64,000 bases of DNA from an uncultured Eubacteriales bacterium (GTDB taxonomy: Bacteria; Bacillota; Clostridia; Oscillospirales; Oscillospiraceae): the NCBI GenBank assembly GCA_900545515.1, contig UQZA01000003.1, forward strand, positions 62,001 to 126,000, written 5' to 3'. Positions 26,089-35,127 of this stretch are shown here, one piece after another; positions within the stretch are counted from its first letter, which is position 1, and each line of letters opens with the position of its first letter. The position numbers and the translations under genes were made by a program. The notes beneath the pieces were generated by a model, which saw only the letters and a program-made list of their open reading frames with translations, did not search any database and was not told the DNA's origin.

Positions 26089-26350
26089 TAGCAGCCATGC
26101 CGCAAGGTGTCAAGGGCAAGACGAGCGGCGTACCGCCGCCCTTGACCCCTTGCGTCCTGCCTGCTGAAATGTAGCCAAGGTGCGGTTAAGCCGCCCCCTG
26201 TAATAGATTTCTACCAGTGACCAAAATCTATTTTGCGCATAACTCTTGACACTACCCATTGATAATGTGATATTCTTGATTTTGCCGAAAATCGTTTACA
26301 CAAAATTTCCCGCCGGGCCGGAGCCGTCCAATTCTCCTAACTGTTTAGCA
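26089..26350. other. IS256 right flank and AT-rich spacer
   Basis: Bases 26089-26229 are the non-coding right arm of the IS256 remnant. Bases 26258-26350 are AT-rich spacer up to the end of the GLUG protein gene. I see no gene. Confidence 0.5.
26230..26257 (+). repeat. IS256-type right terminal repeat
   Basis: The sequence ATTTTGCGCATAACTCTTGA followed by CACTACCC ends the element. Near-identical ends occur at 34768-34793 (same orientation) and 40373-40402 (inverted). Confidence 0.7.
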
Positions 26351-29300
26351 TTAGTGGATATGTTTTTTGTGTTGATTTGACTTTGCACGCTTGCCGAGGA
26401 GCAGCAGAACAATGCTCAGGATCATCACACCGCCTCCGGCTGCTGCCCATACCCACCACGCAGTTTGCGTGGAAGGGACAGCAGCAAATTGATTTCCGGA
26501 CAGCTCAAAGCAGAGATACTGCCCAACTGCCTCGCTGCTCACTTTTTTCCAACGGTCATTCTTCTTTTCGTAGATTGTATAGGACGCGTCACCCGCAGGG
26601 AACCTCCAGCGCACCGTGTGGCTCTCCTGCCCAACATCAGGAATTGTAAGCGTCCAGACCTCTGCTGCGCCGTCCAACAAAGAGGCGGGATTGTCTGCGG
26701 CTTCCGCCTGCAAGGAAACTCCCTCCTGGAAATTTCCTTCCGCCAGCACAGAGGGATGCCCCTCCCGCTTATCTTCTGAAGAAAGCGTGGTGATATACGG
26801 CTCATATTCCGCTGTGACTACAGTGTCAAAACGTAGATCCGACAGATTCGTCCTGTCCCAGTGAATATAGAATCCATCCTTGTCCGGTGCCTGGGGATAT
26901 ATCTCCTCCGAAAAAGAGTCTCCATAGTTAAATTCCTGCTCCGTCAGAACGGTGTTGTCCGCCACGAAACGAAGCGTCAGATGCAGGAAATCTTCCGGAA
27001 TGTTTTCCAGCTCTTTGAGTGCTGCGTAGCTGATTTGCTCTGCCTTGCCGGACAAGCTCACACGGTCTACCCCGGCAAGTGTGTCCGACACAAAGCGGTT
27101 TCCCGTGTATTCGCCGTCGATCTCTCCCGCGATGGCTCCGCCCAACTGGGTGTAGGCGGAGATCTCCACCATGGAGATGCAATCGGATAGTTTGCCGCCG
27201 GAACCGACGATACCGCCCACATATTTCCCGCCGGAAAGTGTGCATTTTGCGTAGCTTGCGCGGATAGAGGACAGCGATAAGCCAGCCACGCCGCCAACAT
27301 AATCGCCGCTCTCGCTTTCCACACTGCCCCAACCGCCGCAGCCGGAGATCGTGCCAAGATCCATGCGCCCGGTAATGCCGCCTGCGCAGCTTTTTTTCGC
27401 CTGCACCGTGCCGTAGTTATTGCAATCCAGCAAAATGGCCTTGGTCTGATAGGTGAAGCGAGTAGATCGTTTGCCGGAGGAGAGCAGATCGTCCTCCGGG
27501 TCAGCATCATACTCGATGGCCATAGCTCCGGAAATGCCTCCCGCATTGCGGTCAGCAGTCACAGCGCCATAATTGGCACACTCTAACACCTTGCCGCGGG
27601 TCGCGCTTTGCAGGGTTTCCTCAGAAACATCCTCAAAAACATCCGTGTAATCCACATCCTGCGTATTGTTCAGCAGATTCAAAAACAGATTCATGACCTT
27701 CATGAACTGGTTGTTGACCGCTCGTACATCAGATAACAGCGTGGCATTGGAGCCGGTCAGTTCGCTGTTCAGCGCTGAAAGCTCATTGCTGATACCGCTG
27801 AGGGAAGTGTTGAGGGCGTTGTTGCTTTCGGAAAACTCCGGTCCCAACGGTGAAAAGCTGCCGATGTCCTCTCCCGACAGATCTCGTACCCATTGTGCCG
27901 CCTTTGACAGGGCGCTTGACATTGCCTCCGCTGACTGCTGTGCGCTGCTCAACACCGCGTCGAGCTGGCTAAAGATGTCTTCCATCTGTTCATTGATGGA
28001 ACGCAGTGTACCCAGAGCGTCGTAAAGGTGCCTCATGGCGGCGCTGAGGTGGGATGTTGCCGCATAGAAGGAATCCATTGCCGTTTGCAGCGAGGCGAGA
28101 ATCTCACGCAGAGTTTCCTCGTTCTGCTGTCGCAGAGCCCCAAAATCAGTGTTGATCAATACATCCGCAAAGTTTCGACATACTTCGCCATAGCAGTTCA
28201 GGACAGAGAGAATATCTGTTTTCAGCTGTGCCGCCGTTTCCGGCGTCACACTGCCGCTGATTCCAATCTCCCCCAGTGCCCGGCCGATGGTCGCCTGCAA
28301 AGAAACTGACGCATCCCGAAGAGCGGCGATGCTTTCCCGCAGCTGCGTGGTGTCCGGCACAGCGGTGCCGCCCTGCATTAGAGAAAACGTGTTTTCCAAG
28401 GCGTCCAGCCCGGTCAACAGTGCATCGCAGGCAGACGCCATCTCAGAGCAGAAGCTCTGAAGCTGAGAAAGCGCCGTGTCGTTGTAACCCAGTGTGCCGT
28501 CCAGAGAATTCAACAGGTTGCGGACTTCTGCAATGGCTTCCGTCATGCTGCCGGAGGCAGAGTTCAAATCATCCATAGCAGGGACAATCTTGTCAATGTA
28601 TCGCTCAACCAGCAGGAGAAGGCTGTTGGCCGTGTCGATATTGTTATCTGCAAAATCACCCAGCTGCCCGGTCAGAGAATTGGAACTGTCCCTCGCACTG
28701 TCGGCGTAGCCGGAAATACGGGATATGCGCCCTGAAATACTGTCAGACGCCGCCTGCGCGTCATCCAGCATGCGGTTAATGAGGCTTTGCAGCGTATTCA
28801 GTTCGCCTTGCAGCTCGTCAAGGCCGCTTTCCGAAAAATGCAATGTGATGTCCGGTACCATCTGACCAACAATACCGCCCACATCCTTACGCCCCTGTAC
28901 CTCGCCACGGTTGATACAGCTGGCAAGATACCCGTTCTGCCGTCCCGCAATGCCGCCTACATTATAGCCCACATGGGGATATCCCACGGATCCGGTATTG
29001 GTGCAGCTCTGGATCACGCCGGTGGAATATCCGGCAACGCCACCGGTATCGGAGGTCACGGCATTCTCCGTGATCTCCTCTCTTTTCAAAATGCGGTAAA
29101 AAGTGTTCTCCAGATTTTCCAGATCGGCTTCGGCAATATCCCCTTCACTGACGGTAGTATTGACTGTCGTAGCATTTTCACAGCGCAACAGAGTACCGTT
29201 GTTTTGCCCCACAATTCCGCCGGTATACTGCGTTCCGCGCACGGCGCCGGAGGCGGTACAGCCGGTTAGCGTGCCGGAATTGCGTCCGGCGATGCCGCCT

Positions 29301-29782
29301 ACACTGCTGCTGCCGATAACCACACCGGAAAAGCGGCAATTCTCCACGCTGCCGTAGTTTTCGCCCACGATCCCACCGATGGCGCTCTGGGTGCCGGAGG
29401 GTGCGATCTCACCCTCTACGGTGAGATTTTTGACGGTCGCTCCAGCTTCCACTCTGCTGAACAGGCCGTAGCTTGAGTTACTTTCCGTCAGCTGCAGACC
29501 GGTGATCTTATGTCCCTGTCCGTCAAAGCTGCCGAGAAAAATGGGAATGGAAACGGCATCGCCATCAACATCGATGTCGGCGGTCAGCACAACAGTCAGT
29601 CCATTGGAATAGTCATCAGAAGCGCAGCGCTTTGCAAAAGCGGTCAGTTCCTCCAGTGTACCGATGGAGATGGTGCCCTCTGCTGCAAAAACGGCAGGGC
29701 AAAGGGATAGTAGGAGAAGCAGCGAAAGCAGCCCGGAGAGAAGCCTTGCGGAAAGCATGTTTCTTTTTTTACTTTGTTTCAT
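26351..29782 (-). CDS. Surface protein with GLUG repeats around a long helical domain
   Basis: A 1143-residue exported protein. A signal peptide ends near residue 34 (CPAVFAAEG). GLUG-type beta-helix repeats follow (GGIVGENYGSVENC, GGIAGRNSGTLTGC, GGIVGQNNGTLLRC and others, about 100-310). A helical, probably coiled-coil region of some 450 residues (about 315-760) has regular LNTLQSLINRML / SLTGQLGDF patterns. More GLUG repeats (about 770-960), a beta domain and a C-terminal membrane span (about 1110-1130) with a basic tail complete it. Its start overlaps the RND exporter gene by 14 bases, so the two are co-translated. It may be an extracellular adaptor or accessory of that exporter. The exact role is unknown. 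Confidence 0.82.
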   Translation of the reverse strand: MKQSKKRNMLSARLLSGLLSLLLLLSLCPAVFAAEGTISIGTLEELTAFAKRCASDDYSNGLTVVLTADIDVDGDAVSIPIFLGSFDGQGHKITGLQLTESNSSYGLFSRVEAGATVKNLTVEGEIAPSGTQSAIGGIVGENYGSVENCRFSGVVIGSSSVGGIAGRNSGTLTGCTASGAVRGTQYTGGIVGQNNGTLLRCENATTVNTTVSEGDIAEADLENLENTFYRILKREEITENAVTSDTGGVAGYSTGVIQSCTNTGSVGYPHVGYNVGGIAGRQNGYLASCINRGEVQGRKDVGGIVGQMVPDITLHFSESGLDELQGELNTLQSLINRMLDDAQAASDSISGRISRISGYADSARDSSNSLTGQLGDFADNNIDTANSLLLLVERYIDKIVPAMDDLNSASGSMTEAIAEVRNLLNSLDGTLGYNDTALSQLQSFCSEMASACDALLTGLDALENTFSLMQGGTAVPDTTQLRESIAALRDASVSLQATIGRALGEIGISGSVTPETAAQLKTDILSVLNCYGEVCRNFADVLINTDFGALRQQNEETLREILASLQTAMDSFYAATSHLSAAMRHLYDALGTLRSINEQMEDIFSQLDAVLSSAQQSAEAMSSALSKAAQWVRDLSGEDIGSFSPLGPEFSESNNALNTSLSGISNELSALNSELTGSNATLLSDVRAVNNQFMKVMNLFLNLLNNTQDVDYTDVFEDVSEETLQSATRGKVLECANYGAVTADRNAGGISGAMAIEYDADPEDDLLSSGKRSTRFTYQTKAILLDCNNYGTVQAKKSCAGGITGRMDLGTISGCGGWGSVESESGDYVGGVAGLSLSSIRASYAKCTLSGGKYVGGIVGSGGKLSDCISMVEISAYTQLGGAIAGEIDGEYTGNRFVSDTLAGVDRVSLSGKAEQISYAALKELENIPEDFLHLTLRFVADNTVLTEQEFNYGDSFSEEIYPQAPDKDGFYIHWDRTNLSDLRFDTVVTAEYEPYITTLSSEDKREGHPSVLAEGNFQEGVSLQAEAADNPASLLDGAAEVWTLTIPDVGQESHTVRWRFPAGDASYTIYEKKNDRWKKVSSEAVGQYLCFELSGNQFAAVPSTQTAWWVWAAAGGGVMILSIVLLLLGKRAKSNQHKKHIH

Positions 29783-32231
29783 TGCCGCCCTCCTCCTGCT
29801 GGCACTCCGGCGGGCATTCTGCCACGTTGCCGGAGATCACATTCAAATTGACATCCCCATCTACATTGGCGCGGATCATACCGCTGACGGCTCCGCTGAT
29901 CTGTCCGGTCACAAAACCGTCTACAAACACGCGGCCGCTGGCCTCCTTCTGCTTGATGGCAGAGGGCATGGAAAAGCTGGTCTTATCCGCGATACCGCCG
30001 CCCAGAAGCAGGATCTGAGGCAGGACGAATAGAACAAGGATCATGGAAATGATGGTGCCGCGCCCGATGCTCTGGCCGATGCCGACGATGGCGGCTTCAG
30101 AGGTCATGCCGCCGATAAGGATACCGGCCACCGTCATGATCGTACCGGAGGTCATCACTGTCGGGAATGCAAAGTTCAGCGACTCGGTCATAGCCTCCCG
30201 GTGGGACATGGCGCCCTTGATCTCCTGATAGCGGCTGGCAATCACGATAGCGTAATCGATATTCGCGCCCATCTGGATAGAGCTGACCACAAGGTAACTC
30301 ATGAAAAACACGCCGGTTCCCGTAAGGGTCGGAATGGAGAAGTTGATCCAGATGCTGCCCTGAATGACTACGATCAGCAAAAGAGGCATACCGGCGGATT
30401 TGAACGTAAAGAGCAGTACCACCAGCACGATGAGCAGCGACACGATGCTGACCACAGTATTGTCACGGGCAAAGGATTTTTCAAAATCGTATTCCGTGGA
30501 GGAATTGCCCGCCACATAAACATTTCCATCCGGGTAATAGCGCTGCGCCGTTTCCCGAACGGTATCAAGGAAGGCGTAGGTCTCGTCGCCGCTTTCCGGC
30601 AGCGTCAGATACAGCAGCATCCGGCTGTAATCCTTGCCCTGAAGCTGCGCCTTGGCGCTCTCCATCTGGGTTTTTGCATCCTGCAGCATGGCGGTTTGGT
30701 CGCTGCTAAGCTGTACAACCCCGGCGTCTGCCTGCTCACAGACAAACAGGAACATATCAATGAGCGGCACCTTGTAGGAGCTGATATTTCCCATAAGCTT
30801 GCCGTAATCTCCCTGCTCTGTGGCGTAGGCGGCATAGAGCACCTGCGCCATTTCATAGTCGAGATCGGCCAGTTCCGAGAACTGCCGGGGCATCAGCTTG
30901 TCGGCCAGCATATAGCCGTTCATGGCCTCCACGTTGGCAAGCCCCATGGAGTAGTCGATCTCCTCCATGCTTTCCAGTTCTGTCAGTAGGGCGGCTTCCT
31001 TTTCGTAGTCTCCGGCCGGAACGGTCAGCGCGATCATATTGGTGGAGGTGAAAGTGTCGCCAATGAGGTTTTCCGCGATCTGCGTTTCATTGAGTTTTGG
31101 CGTGGTCAGCGTACTGTAGCCATAGGCGTAGGGGCATCTGCCGGAAACGAAGAAGCCCGCCACAATGGCCGCCAGAAAAATGAAAGGAACCACTTTACGG
31201 CTTGCCCACGCAAATTTTCCTGCGAAAGAGATTTTCGGGATAAAGTCCCGATGCTCTGTCTTTTCGATCAAAGGCCCGAACAATACCAGCAATCCCGGCA
31301 TGACCACAAAGACAGACAGCAGTGCAAAGAGAATTGACTTCATCAGGCAGATGCCCATGTCCGGTCCGATCTTGAACTGCATAAATAGCATGGCGCACAG
31401 ACCGCCAACGGTGGTCAGCGAGCTGGCACTGATCTCCGGGATAGCCTTGCTGAGGGCGGCAATGGCGGCCTCCCGAATAGGCAGGGTCCGGTGTTCCTCC
31501 TTGAAGCGGTTGCACAGGATCACCGCATAGTCAAGGCTCAGCGCAAGCTGCAAAATGCTGGTGACGGAATTGGACACGAAGGAGATCTTTCCCAGCAGGA
31601 AGTTGGTGCCCTGATTCAGGATCATCGCTGTGATAAAGGTCAGCAGCAACACCGGCACTTCACCATAGGTACGGGAAGTCAGAATGAGTACGGCCACCAC
31701 AATAACCGCCACATAGACCATGATAACATTGACTTCGGCGTCGATGGTCTCTGCCAACGTGTCGCCCAGTTCTGTAGAAACATAGATGTCATAATCTGAC
31801 AGAAGCTCTTTCACCGCATCCAGCGATGCAAGACACTGATCGTCCGTTTCATCGTAGTCGAAGGTCACCGTAAACAGCGCCGAAGAATGGGCATAATGCT
31901 CTGTGGTCTGGTCAAAAGCAATGCTCTGCACCCCCTTGACCTGCGCAATGCGCTCATTCAGGTCGGAAGCTTCGTTGTAGGTGATGTTGGCAACCATGAC
32001 CTGTGCCGTGCCGTAAGTGGTGAACTGGTCAGCCATCACATCCAGCGCCTGCTTTGTTTCAGATTCTTCCGGCAGATAAAAGCTCAGACTATTTTCAACT
32101 TCGACCCAATTCCGGGAAAATGCAGAGAAAATCAGAGCGATAATCGTAATCAGGAAAAACAGGTTGCGCTTATCCACAATGAAGGTGGCCAGCTTCAGCA
32201 TGAAGCTATGTTCTTTTTTTACCTGCTCCAT
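29769..32231 (-). CDS. MMPL/RND family exporter
   Basis: An 820-residue RND-superfamily protein of the MMPL type found in Gram-positives, with two six-helix blocks each starting with one span and a large extracellular loop. Recognisable parts are FFLITIIALIFSAF (helix 1), YAVILCNRFKEEH (end of helix 4) with the twin NIDYAIVIASRYQE in the second half, and GTIISMILVLFVLPQIL (helix 12). Such proteins use the proton gradient to export lipids, peptides or hydrophobic compounds. ATG 32231 follows AAAGGAGG. It lies between a small protein gene and the GLUG protein gene in a TetR-controlled operon. Confidence 0.93.
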   Translation of the reverse strand: MEQVKKEHSFMLKLATFIVDKRNLFFLITIIALIFSAFSRNWVEVENSLSFYLPEESETKQALDVMADQFTTYGTAQVMVANITYNEASDLNERIAQVKGVQSIAFDQTTEHYAHSSALFTVTFDYDETDDQCLASLDAVKELLSDYDIYVSTELGDTLAETIDAEVNVIMVYVAVIVVAVLILTSRTYGEVPVLLLTFITAMILNQGTNFLLGKISFVSNSVTSILQLALSLDYAVILCNRFKEEHRTLPIREAAIAALSKAIPEISASSLTTVGGLCAMLFMQFKIGPDMGICLMKSILFALLSVFVVMPGLLVLFGPLIEKTEHRDFIPKISFAGKFAWASRKVVPFIFLAAIVAGFFVSGRCPYAYGYSTLTTPKLNETQIAENLIGDTFTSTNMIALTVPAGDYEKEAALLTELESMEEIDYSMGLANVEAMNGYMLADKLMPRQFSELADLDYEMAQVLYAAYATEQGDYGKLMGNISSYKVPLIDMFLFVCEQADAGVVQLSSDQTAMLQDAKTQMESAKAQLQGKDYSRMLLYLTLPESGDETYAFLDTVRETAQRYYPDGNVYVAGNSSTEYDFEKSFARDNTVVSIVSLLIVLVVLLFTFKSAGMPLLLIVVIQGSIWINFSIPTLTGTGVFFMSYLVVSSIQMGANIDYAIVIASRYQEIKGAMSHREAMTESLNFAFPTVMTSGTIMTVAGILIGGMTSEAAIVGIGQSIGRGTIISMILVLFVLPQILLLGGGIADKTSFSMPSAIKQKEASGRVFVDGFVTGQISGAVSGMIRANVDGDVNLNVISGNVAECPPECQQEEGGNETK

Positions 32232-32261
32232 GTCAGGTGTCCTCCTTTTAAAATCATGGAA

Positions 32262-32591
32262 TCACTGCGCAGCAACAACTCCAAGCTGCCCCTTGATCTC
32301 CATGGGTCTGTGCCGGGGGGCATTGGCAATACCAGTCACGGTGCCGTCCTCAGCGACATCTGCGTTGATCTCCACCCGCAGCACACCGAAGGGGAGCTTA
32401 GGAGAAGCCGTAAAATGAAAATGCGAGCCGCTTTTTTCGCATTCCGTCAGGTCTACTGTGAAGCCCATAAGCTTTGCGCGACCGGAAAAGGCAGTGTCGG
32501 ACAGCAGTGTCAACGAAACCTGCACCTTGACCCAGCCCATAGGGGACTTGATCTGCGCTTCAATCAGATATGTATTACCTGTAATCATCAT
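32262..32591 (-). CDS. Small unknown beta-rich protein 2
   Basis: A 109-residue protein of unknown family without signal peptide or membrane span. The alternating pattern (NTYLIEAQIKSPMGWVKVQV; VLRVEINADVAEDGTVTGI) suggests a small beta barrel or sandwich. GAGGAAA precedes ATG 32591. It lies 18 bases after the amidohydrolase gene and 30 before the exporter gene. It shares with the product of 33563-33868 the order hydrophobic strand, G-x-MG, FSGxxxLxGF-type turn, and a TG/AGT segment near the end. The two may be distant paralogues. Confidence 0.75.
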   Translation of the reverse strand: MMITGNTYLIEAQIKSPMGWVKVQVSLTLLSDTAFSGRAKLMGFTVDLTECEKSGSHFHFTASPKLPFGVLRVEINADVAEDGTVTGIANAPRHRPMEIKGQLGVVAAQ

Positions 32592-32609
32592 GGTTTATTT
32601 CCTCTTTTC

Positions 32610-33566
32610 TCATCTGAGTTTCGGAAGCAGCGCTTTTGCATTGTCGCTAAAGAGCATCTGTTTCTGTGCCGCAGTGAGTTTTTCCGTATTTTCCAGTGCT
32701 TCTGCTTGCCCGACGCAGGCGGCAATATCGGTATAGGGCGTATCGGATCCGTAAAGCAAGTGGCTGGCATCCACATTCCGCAGGAGCATTTCCACCTGTT
32801 TCTGCTCAGAAAAACCCGCCACATCGTAATAGACATGCACCATATCCTCCATAATGTCCGCCCGACGGTCCGGGTCGGCAAAGCGCAGCATCAGAGCAAA
32901 GCTCTCAAAGCGATCTGCCAGAACACAGAGAAATGCGCCCGCATGGGGAATCACCCACTTGATATTGGGATAGCGGGTAAAGGTGTCGTTCTGCACCATG
33001 TTGAGGAAGGCTCGCGTTGTCTCCACAAAGTATTCAAAGGCCGGGACGGGAATTTCCTCGTTGACATCGGGAACCATGACGGCAGGTTGTGTCGGGTGCA
33101 TCACGGCCAGCGCACCACGCCCATCCAGCTCGGCCATCAGTTCATCCAGCCTCTGGTCACCCAAGTACATGCCGCCGTAGTGGGTCATCAGCCCCACACC
33201 GTCTGCGTGCAGCTCATCTAGGCAGTACCGTGCCTCAAAGATGCTGCTGTGGACATGGGGCAGCGGCAGTGTGGCGAGAAAGCCAAGATTTCCCGGTGAG
33301 CGGGCAACGATCTCTGCACCCTGCTCGTTGACCTTCCTTGTCAGCTCCCGACTGCGGAACTTATTGCCTGTATAAAGACTGGGAGATGAGATGGAGAGCA
33401 GTGCATAGGAGATGCCAAGTTCTCCCATGGCTTCCTGCTGCCATGCTTCGTCCCATTCCGGTGTCGGAAAACCATCCGGGCAGTACAGGCCCTCTTCTTC
33501 CAGGAAGTCATAGTAGGCTTTGGGAAGATAATGTGCATGAAAGTCGATTTTGTTTTGAAATTTCAT
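32610..33566 (-). CDS. Amidohydrolase family 2 (ACMSD-like) protein
   Basis: A 318-residue metal-dependent TIM-barrel hydrolase or decarboxylase. Metal-binding DFHAH (8-12) opens the barrel; AVMHPTQP, VIPHAGA and YGSDTPY follow in the family order and supply the further histidine and the catalytic aspartate. Known members decarboxylate 2-amino-3-carboxymuconate semialdehyde, gamma-resorcylate or related aromatic acids. The 4-base overlap with the upstream gene and close spacing to the exporter operon suggest that substrate or product is the compound handled by the exporter. Confidence 0.9.
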   Translation of the reverse strand: MKFQNKIDFHAHYLPKAYYDFLEEEGLYCPDGFPTPEWDEAWQQEAMGELGISYALLSISSPSLYTGNKFRSRELTRKVNEQGAEIVARSPGNLGFLATLPLPHVHSSIFEARYCLDELHADGVGLMTHYGGMYLGDQRLDELMAELDGRGALAVMHPTQPAVMVPDVNEEIPVPAFEYFVETTRAFLNMVQNDTFTRYPNIKWVIPHAGAFLCVLADRFESFALMLRFADPDRRADIMEDMVHVYYDVAGFSEQKQVEMLLRNVDASHLLYGSDTPYTDIAACVGQAEALENTEKLTAAQKQMLFSDNAKALLPKLR

Positions 33567-33868
33567 TCTGACATCCCTTCTGCTGCTTTCTTGCCCCGGA
33601 GACGGATTTGACCGTATTGGGAGATCACAGTTCCCGCCAGTTCATCGTGATCCAGCTTCAAAACCGTCGCGCAGTCCAGCGTGCTGACCGCCGTGCGGAG
33701 GATATGTTTCAACTCCAAACGCTGACCGTCACGTCTGCCTCTGACGGGATCATCAAATCCGAACAGAGAAAAAACGCCTGATACGATGCCGTCCGCTTCG
33801 CTCCATACCAGCGTCCCAAACCGCTCGCCCATGTGTCCGTCAAGAACAATGTCGTACCTGTGCTCCAT
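33563..33868 (-). CDS. Small unknown beta-rich protein 1
   Basis: A 101-residue cytosolic protein of unknown family, first in the exporter operon. It has AAAGGAGG 7 bases before ATG 33868. The sequence alternates strands and turns (YDIVLDGHMGERFGTLVW; GVFSLFGFDDPVRG; LAGTVISQYGQIRLRG), suggesting a lipocalin-like small barrel. Its stop overlaps the amidohydrolase start by 4 bases. It may be related to the 109-residue product of 32262-32591. A ligand-carrying role is speculation from fold and context. Confidence 0.75.
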   Translation of the reverse strand: MEHRYDIVLDGHMGERFGTLVWSEADGIVSGVFSLFGFDDPVRGRRDGQRLELKHILRTAVSTLDCATVLKLDHDELAGTVISQYGQIRLRGKKAAEGMSE

Positions 33869-33956
33869 CTTGCCGCCTCCTTTGCTATGCTGCGAAAAGT
33901 ATAAGGCGCATCCCTTTTCGAGAGCAACGGTCAAAGTGTTTCTCCATGTCACTATT

Positions 33957-33985
33957 TTGACAAGAGTGAGGATATTGTCCTATTG
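33957..33985. promoter_or_regulatory. Possible promoter/operator between tetR-like gene and operon
   Basis: TTGACA (33957-33962) lies on the plus strand. Two inverted repeats overlap it: GACAA...TTGTC (33959-33979) and AGGA-TATTG-TCCT (33970-33982). The divergent layout makes this the natural TetR operator, but the -10 boxes are unclear. Confidence 0.4.
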
Positions 33986-34036
33986 GAAAACAGCCGAGCT
34001 TTGTGATATACTTGCTGTATGCAAGGAGGGATCGCA

Positions 34037-34651
34037 ATGGAACGCAGGCCCAATACCGCCTCTCAGCAGACCAAGCAGGCGCTGGCGGCAGCGCTGAAAG
34101 AGCTGATGGCACAGAAGCCCATCGAAAATATCACCATCCATGATTTAACGGAACACTGCGGCATCCGCCGACAGACCTTTTATTATCATTTTGAAGATGT
34201 TTACGACCTCCTGCGCTGGATGTTCCAGGAGGAAGGGATCGCCCTTTTAGAACAGCAAAAGGGGGCACTCCTCTGGCAGGAAGGGCTTTTGCAGCTTTTT
34301 CGCTATATTGAAGAGAACAGGGCTGTCTGCCTTTGCGCACTGAAATCTGTCGGGAGAAAAGAGCTGAAGCGCTTTTTTGAAGCGGATATCCATGCCATCA
34401 TCTACCGTACCGTGGAGCAGTTAGGCAACGAGGTGGGCGCGATTCAAGCCGGTGTCACAAAGGATGATGTAGACCTTCTGACTCACTTTTATGTACTGGC
34501 CTGTGTCGGATTGCTGGAAAGCTGGCTTCTTGGAGAAATCGACCGGACACCGGAAGAGTTAATTGCTTTTTTGGATCGCATCCTGAAAGAGCATATCTGC
34601 GGCGCGAGGTTCTGCTGGAGCAAAGCTGTGCCGGAACATTCGGCTGAGTGA
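34037..34651 (+). CDS. TetR/AcrR family transcriptional regulator
   Basis: A 204-residue regulator. The N-terminal DNA-binding domain contains the TetR helix-turn-helix ITIHDLTEHCGIRRQTFYYH (residues 32-51), followed by a helical ligand-binding domain of the DhaS / TetR_C_33-like kind. AAGGAGGG lies 6 bases before ATG 34037. It is divergent from the five-gene exporter operon and most likely represses it until the exported compound, or one handled by the amidohydrolase, binds. The inducer is unknown. Confidence 0.92.
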   Translation: MERRPNTASQQTKQALAAALKELMAQKPIENITIHDLTEHCGIRRQTFYYHFEDVYDLLRWMFQEEGIALLEQQKGALLWQEGLLQLFRYIEENRAVCLCALKSVGRKELKRFFEADIHAIIYRTVEQLGNEVGAIQAGVTKDDVDLLTHFYVLACVGLLESWLLGEIDRTPEELIAFLDRILKEHICGARFCWSKAVPEHSAE

Positions 34652-34767
34652 TTCTCGTGCTGCGCAGTGCCTTCTATCTGGAGGAACACAAAAATGTGCA
34701 GCTATAGAAATATGTACCGCTGGCGGTAGTAATCGGGTAGGAGGCCCGCCGGGCCAAATCTTCTTTT

Positions 34768-34793
34768 ATTTTGCGCATAACTCTTGACACCAC
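34768..34793 (+). repeat. Orphan IS256-type right terminal repeat
   Basis: It matches the end at 26230-26257 except for the last few bases (CACCACC for CACTACCC). No IS256 transposase sequence precedes it. Confidence 0.65.
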
Positions 34794-34796
34794 CAT

Positions 34797-34956
34797 GACT
34801 GCCATACCTTCTATCCCTTTGAGGATTTTCAAAAACAGTTGGCTGTCAGACAGCGACAGTATAACAACTTCCCCATGCGGCCTCTCAACTGGAAGGCCCC
34901 CAAAGCTGTTCTCTTTTCTTTCCCAAAGTCTGTAACTCATCATTGACAAACCTACA
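34797..34956 (+). pseudogene. 3' fragment of the 49.3-kb insertion sequence
   Basis: Codons from 34800 to the TGA at 34944-34946 give the last 48 residues of the transposase encoded at 49306-50244 (CHTFYPFEDFQKQLAVRQRQ and onward), nearly identical. The terminal repeat through CCTACA (34951-34956) is also the same. The 5' part is replaced by the IS256-type end. It is an inactive relic of a second copy. Confidence 0.85.
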
Positions 34957-34986
34957 CAGCCGCCCTGAAAAACCAGGGAATATTGG

Positions 34987-35015
34987 TTGTTTTCCGGGGT
35001 GAGCTGTGGTATAAT
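34987..35015 (+). promoter_or_regulatory. Promoter of the DivIVA-like gene
   Basis: TTGTTT (34987-34992), a 17-base spacer and TATAAT (35010-35015), about 110 bases before the start codon. Confidence 0.75.
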
Positions 35016-35127
35016 AATCTAAAATGTAGATGTTGTGTCTAAAGCCTGCCGTTTTCTCCCCCGACTCCTGTCAGAGAGCCGGAACAGATGGCTGCAGGAT
35101 CATGTATCAGTCTGGGAGGAGATTGTT

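Larger units (their letters stand above)
34652..35127. other. Spacer containing fused IS remnants and a promoter
   Basis: No intact gene. GGCCCGCCGGGCC followed by AAATCTTCTTTT (34744-34768) is a probable tetR-like terminator. Then come an IS256-type end, a transposase fragment and the promoter of the DivIVA-like gene. Confidence 0.6.
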
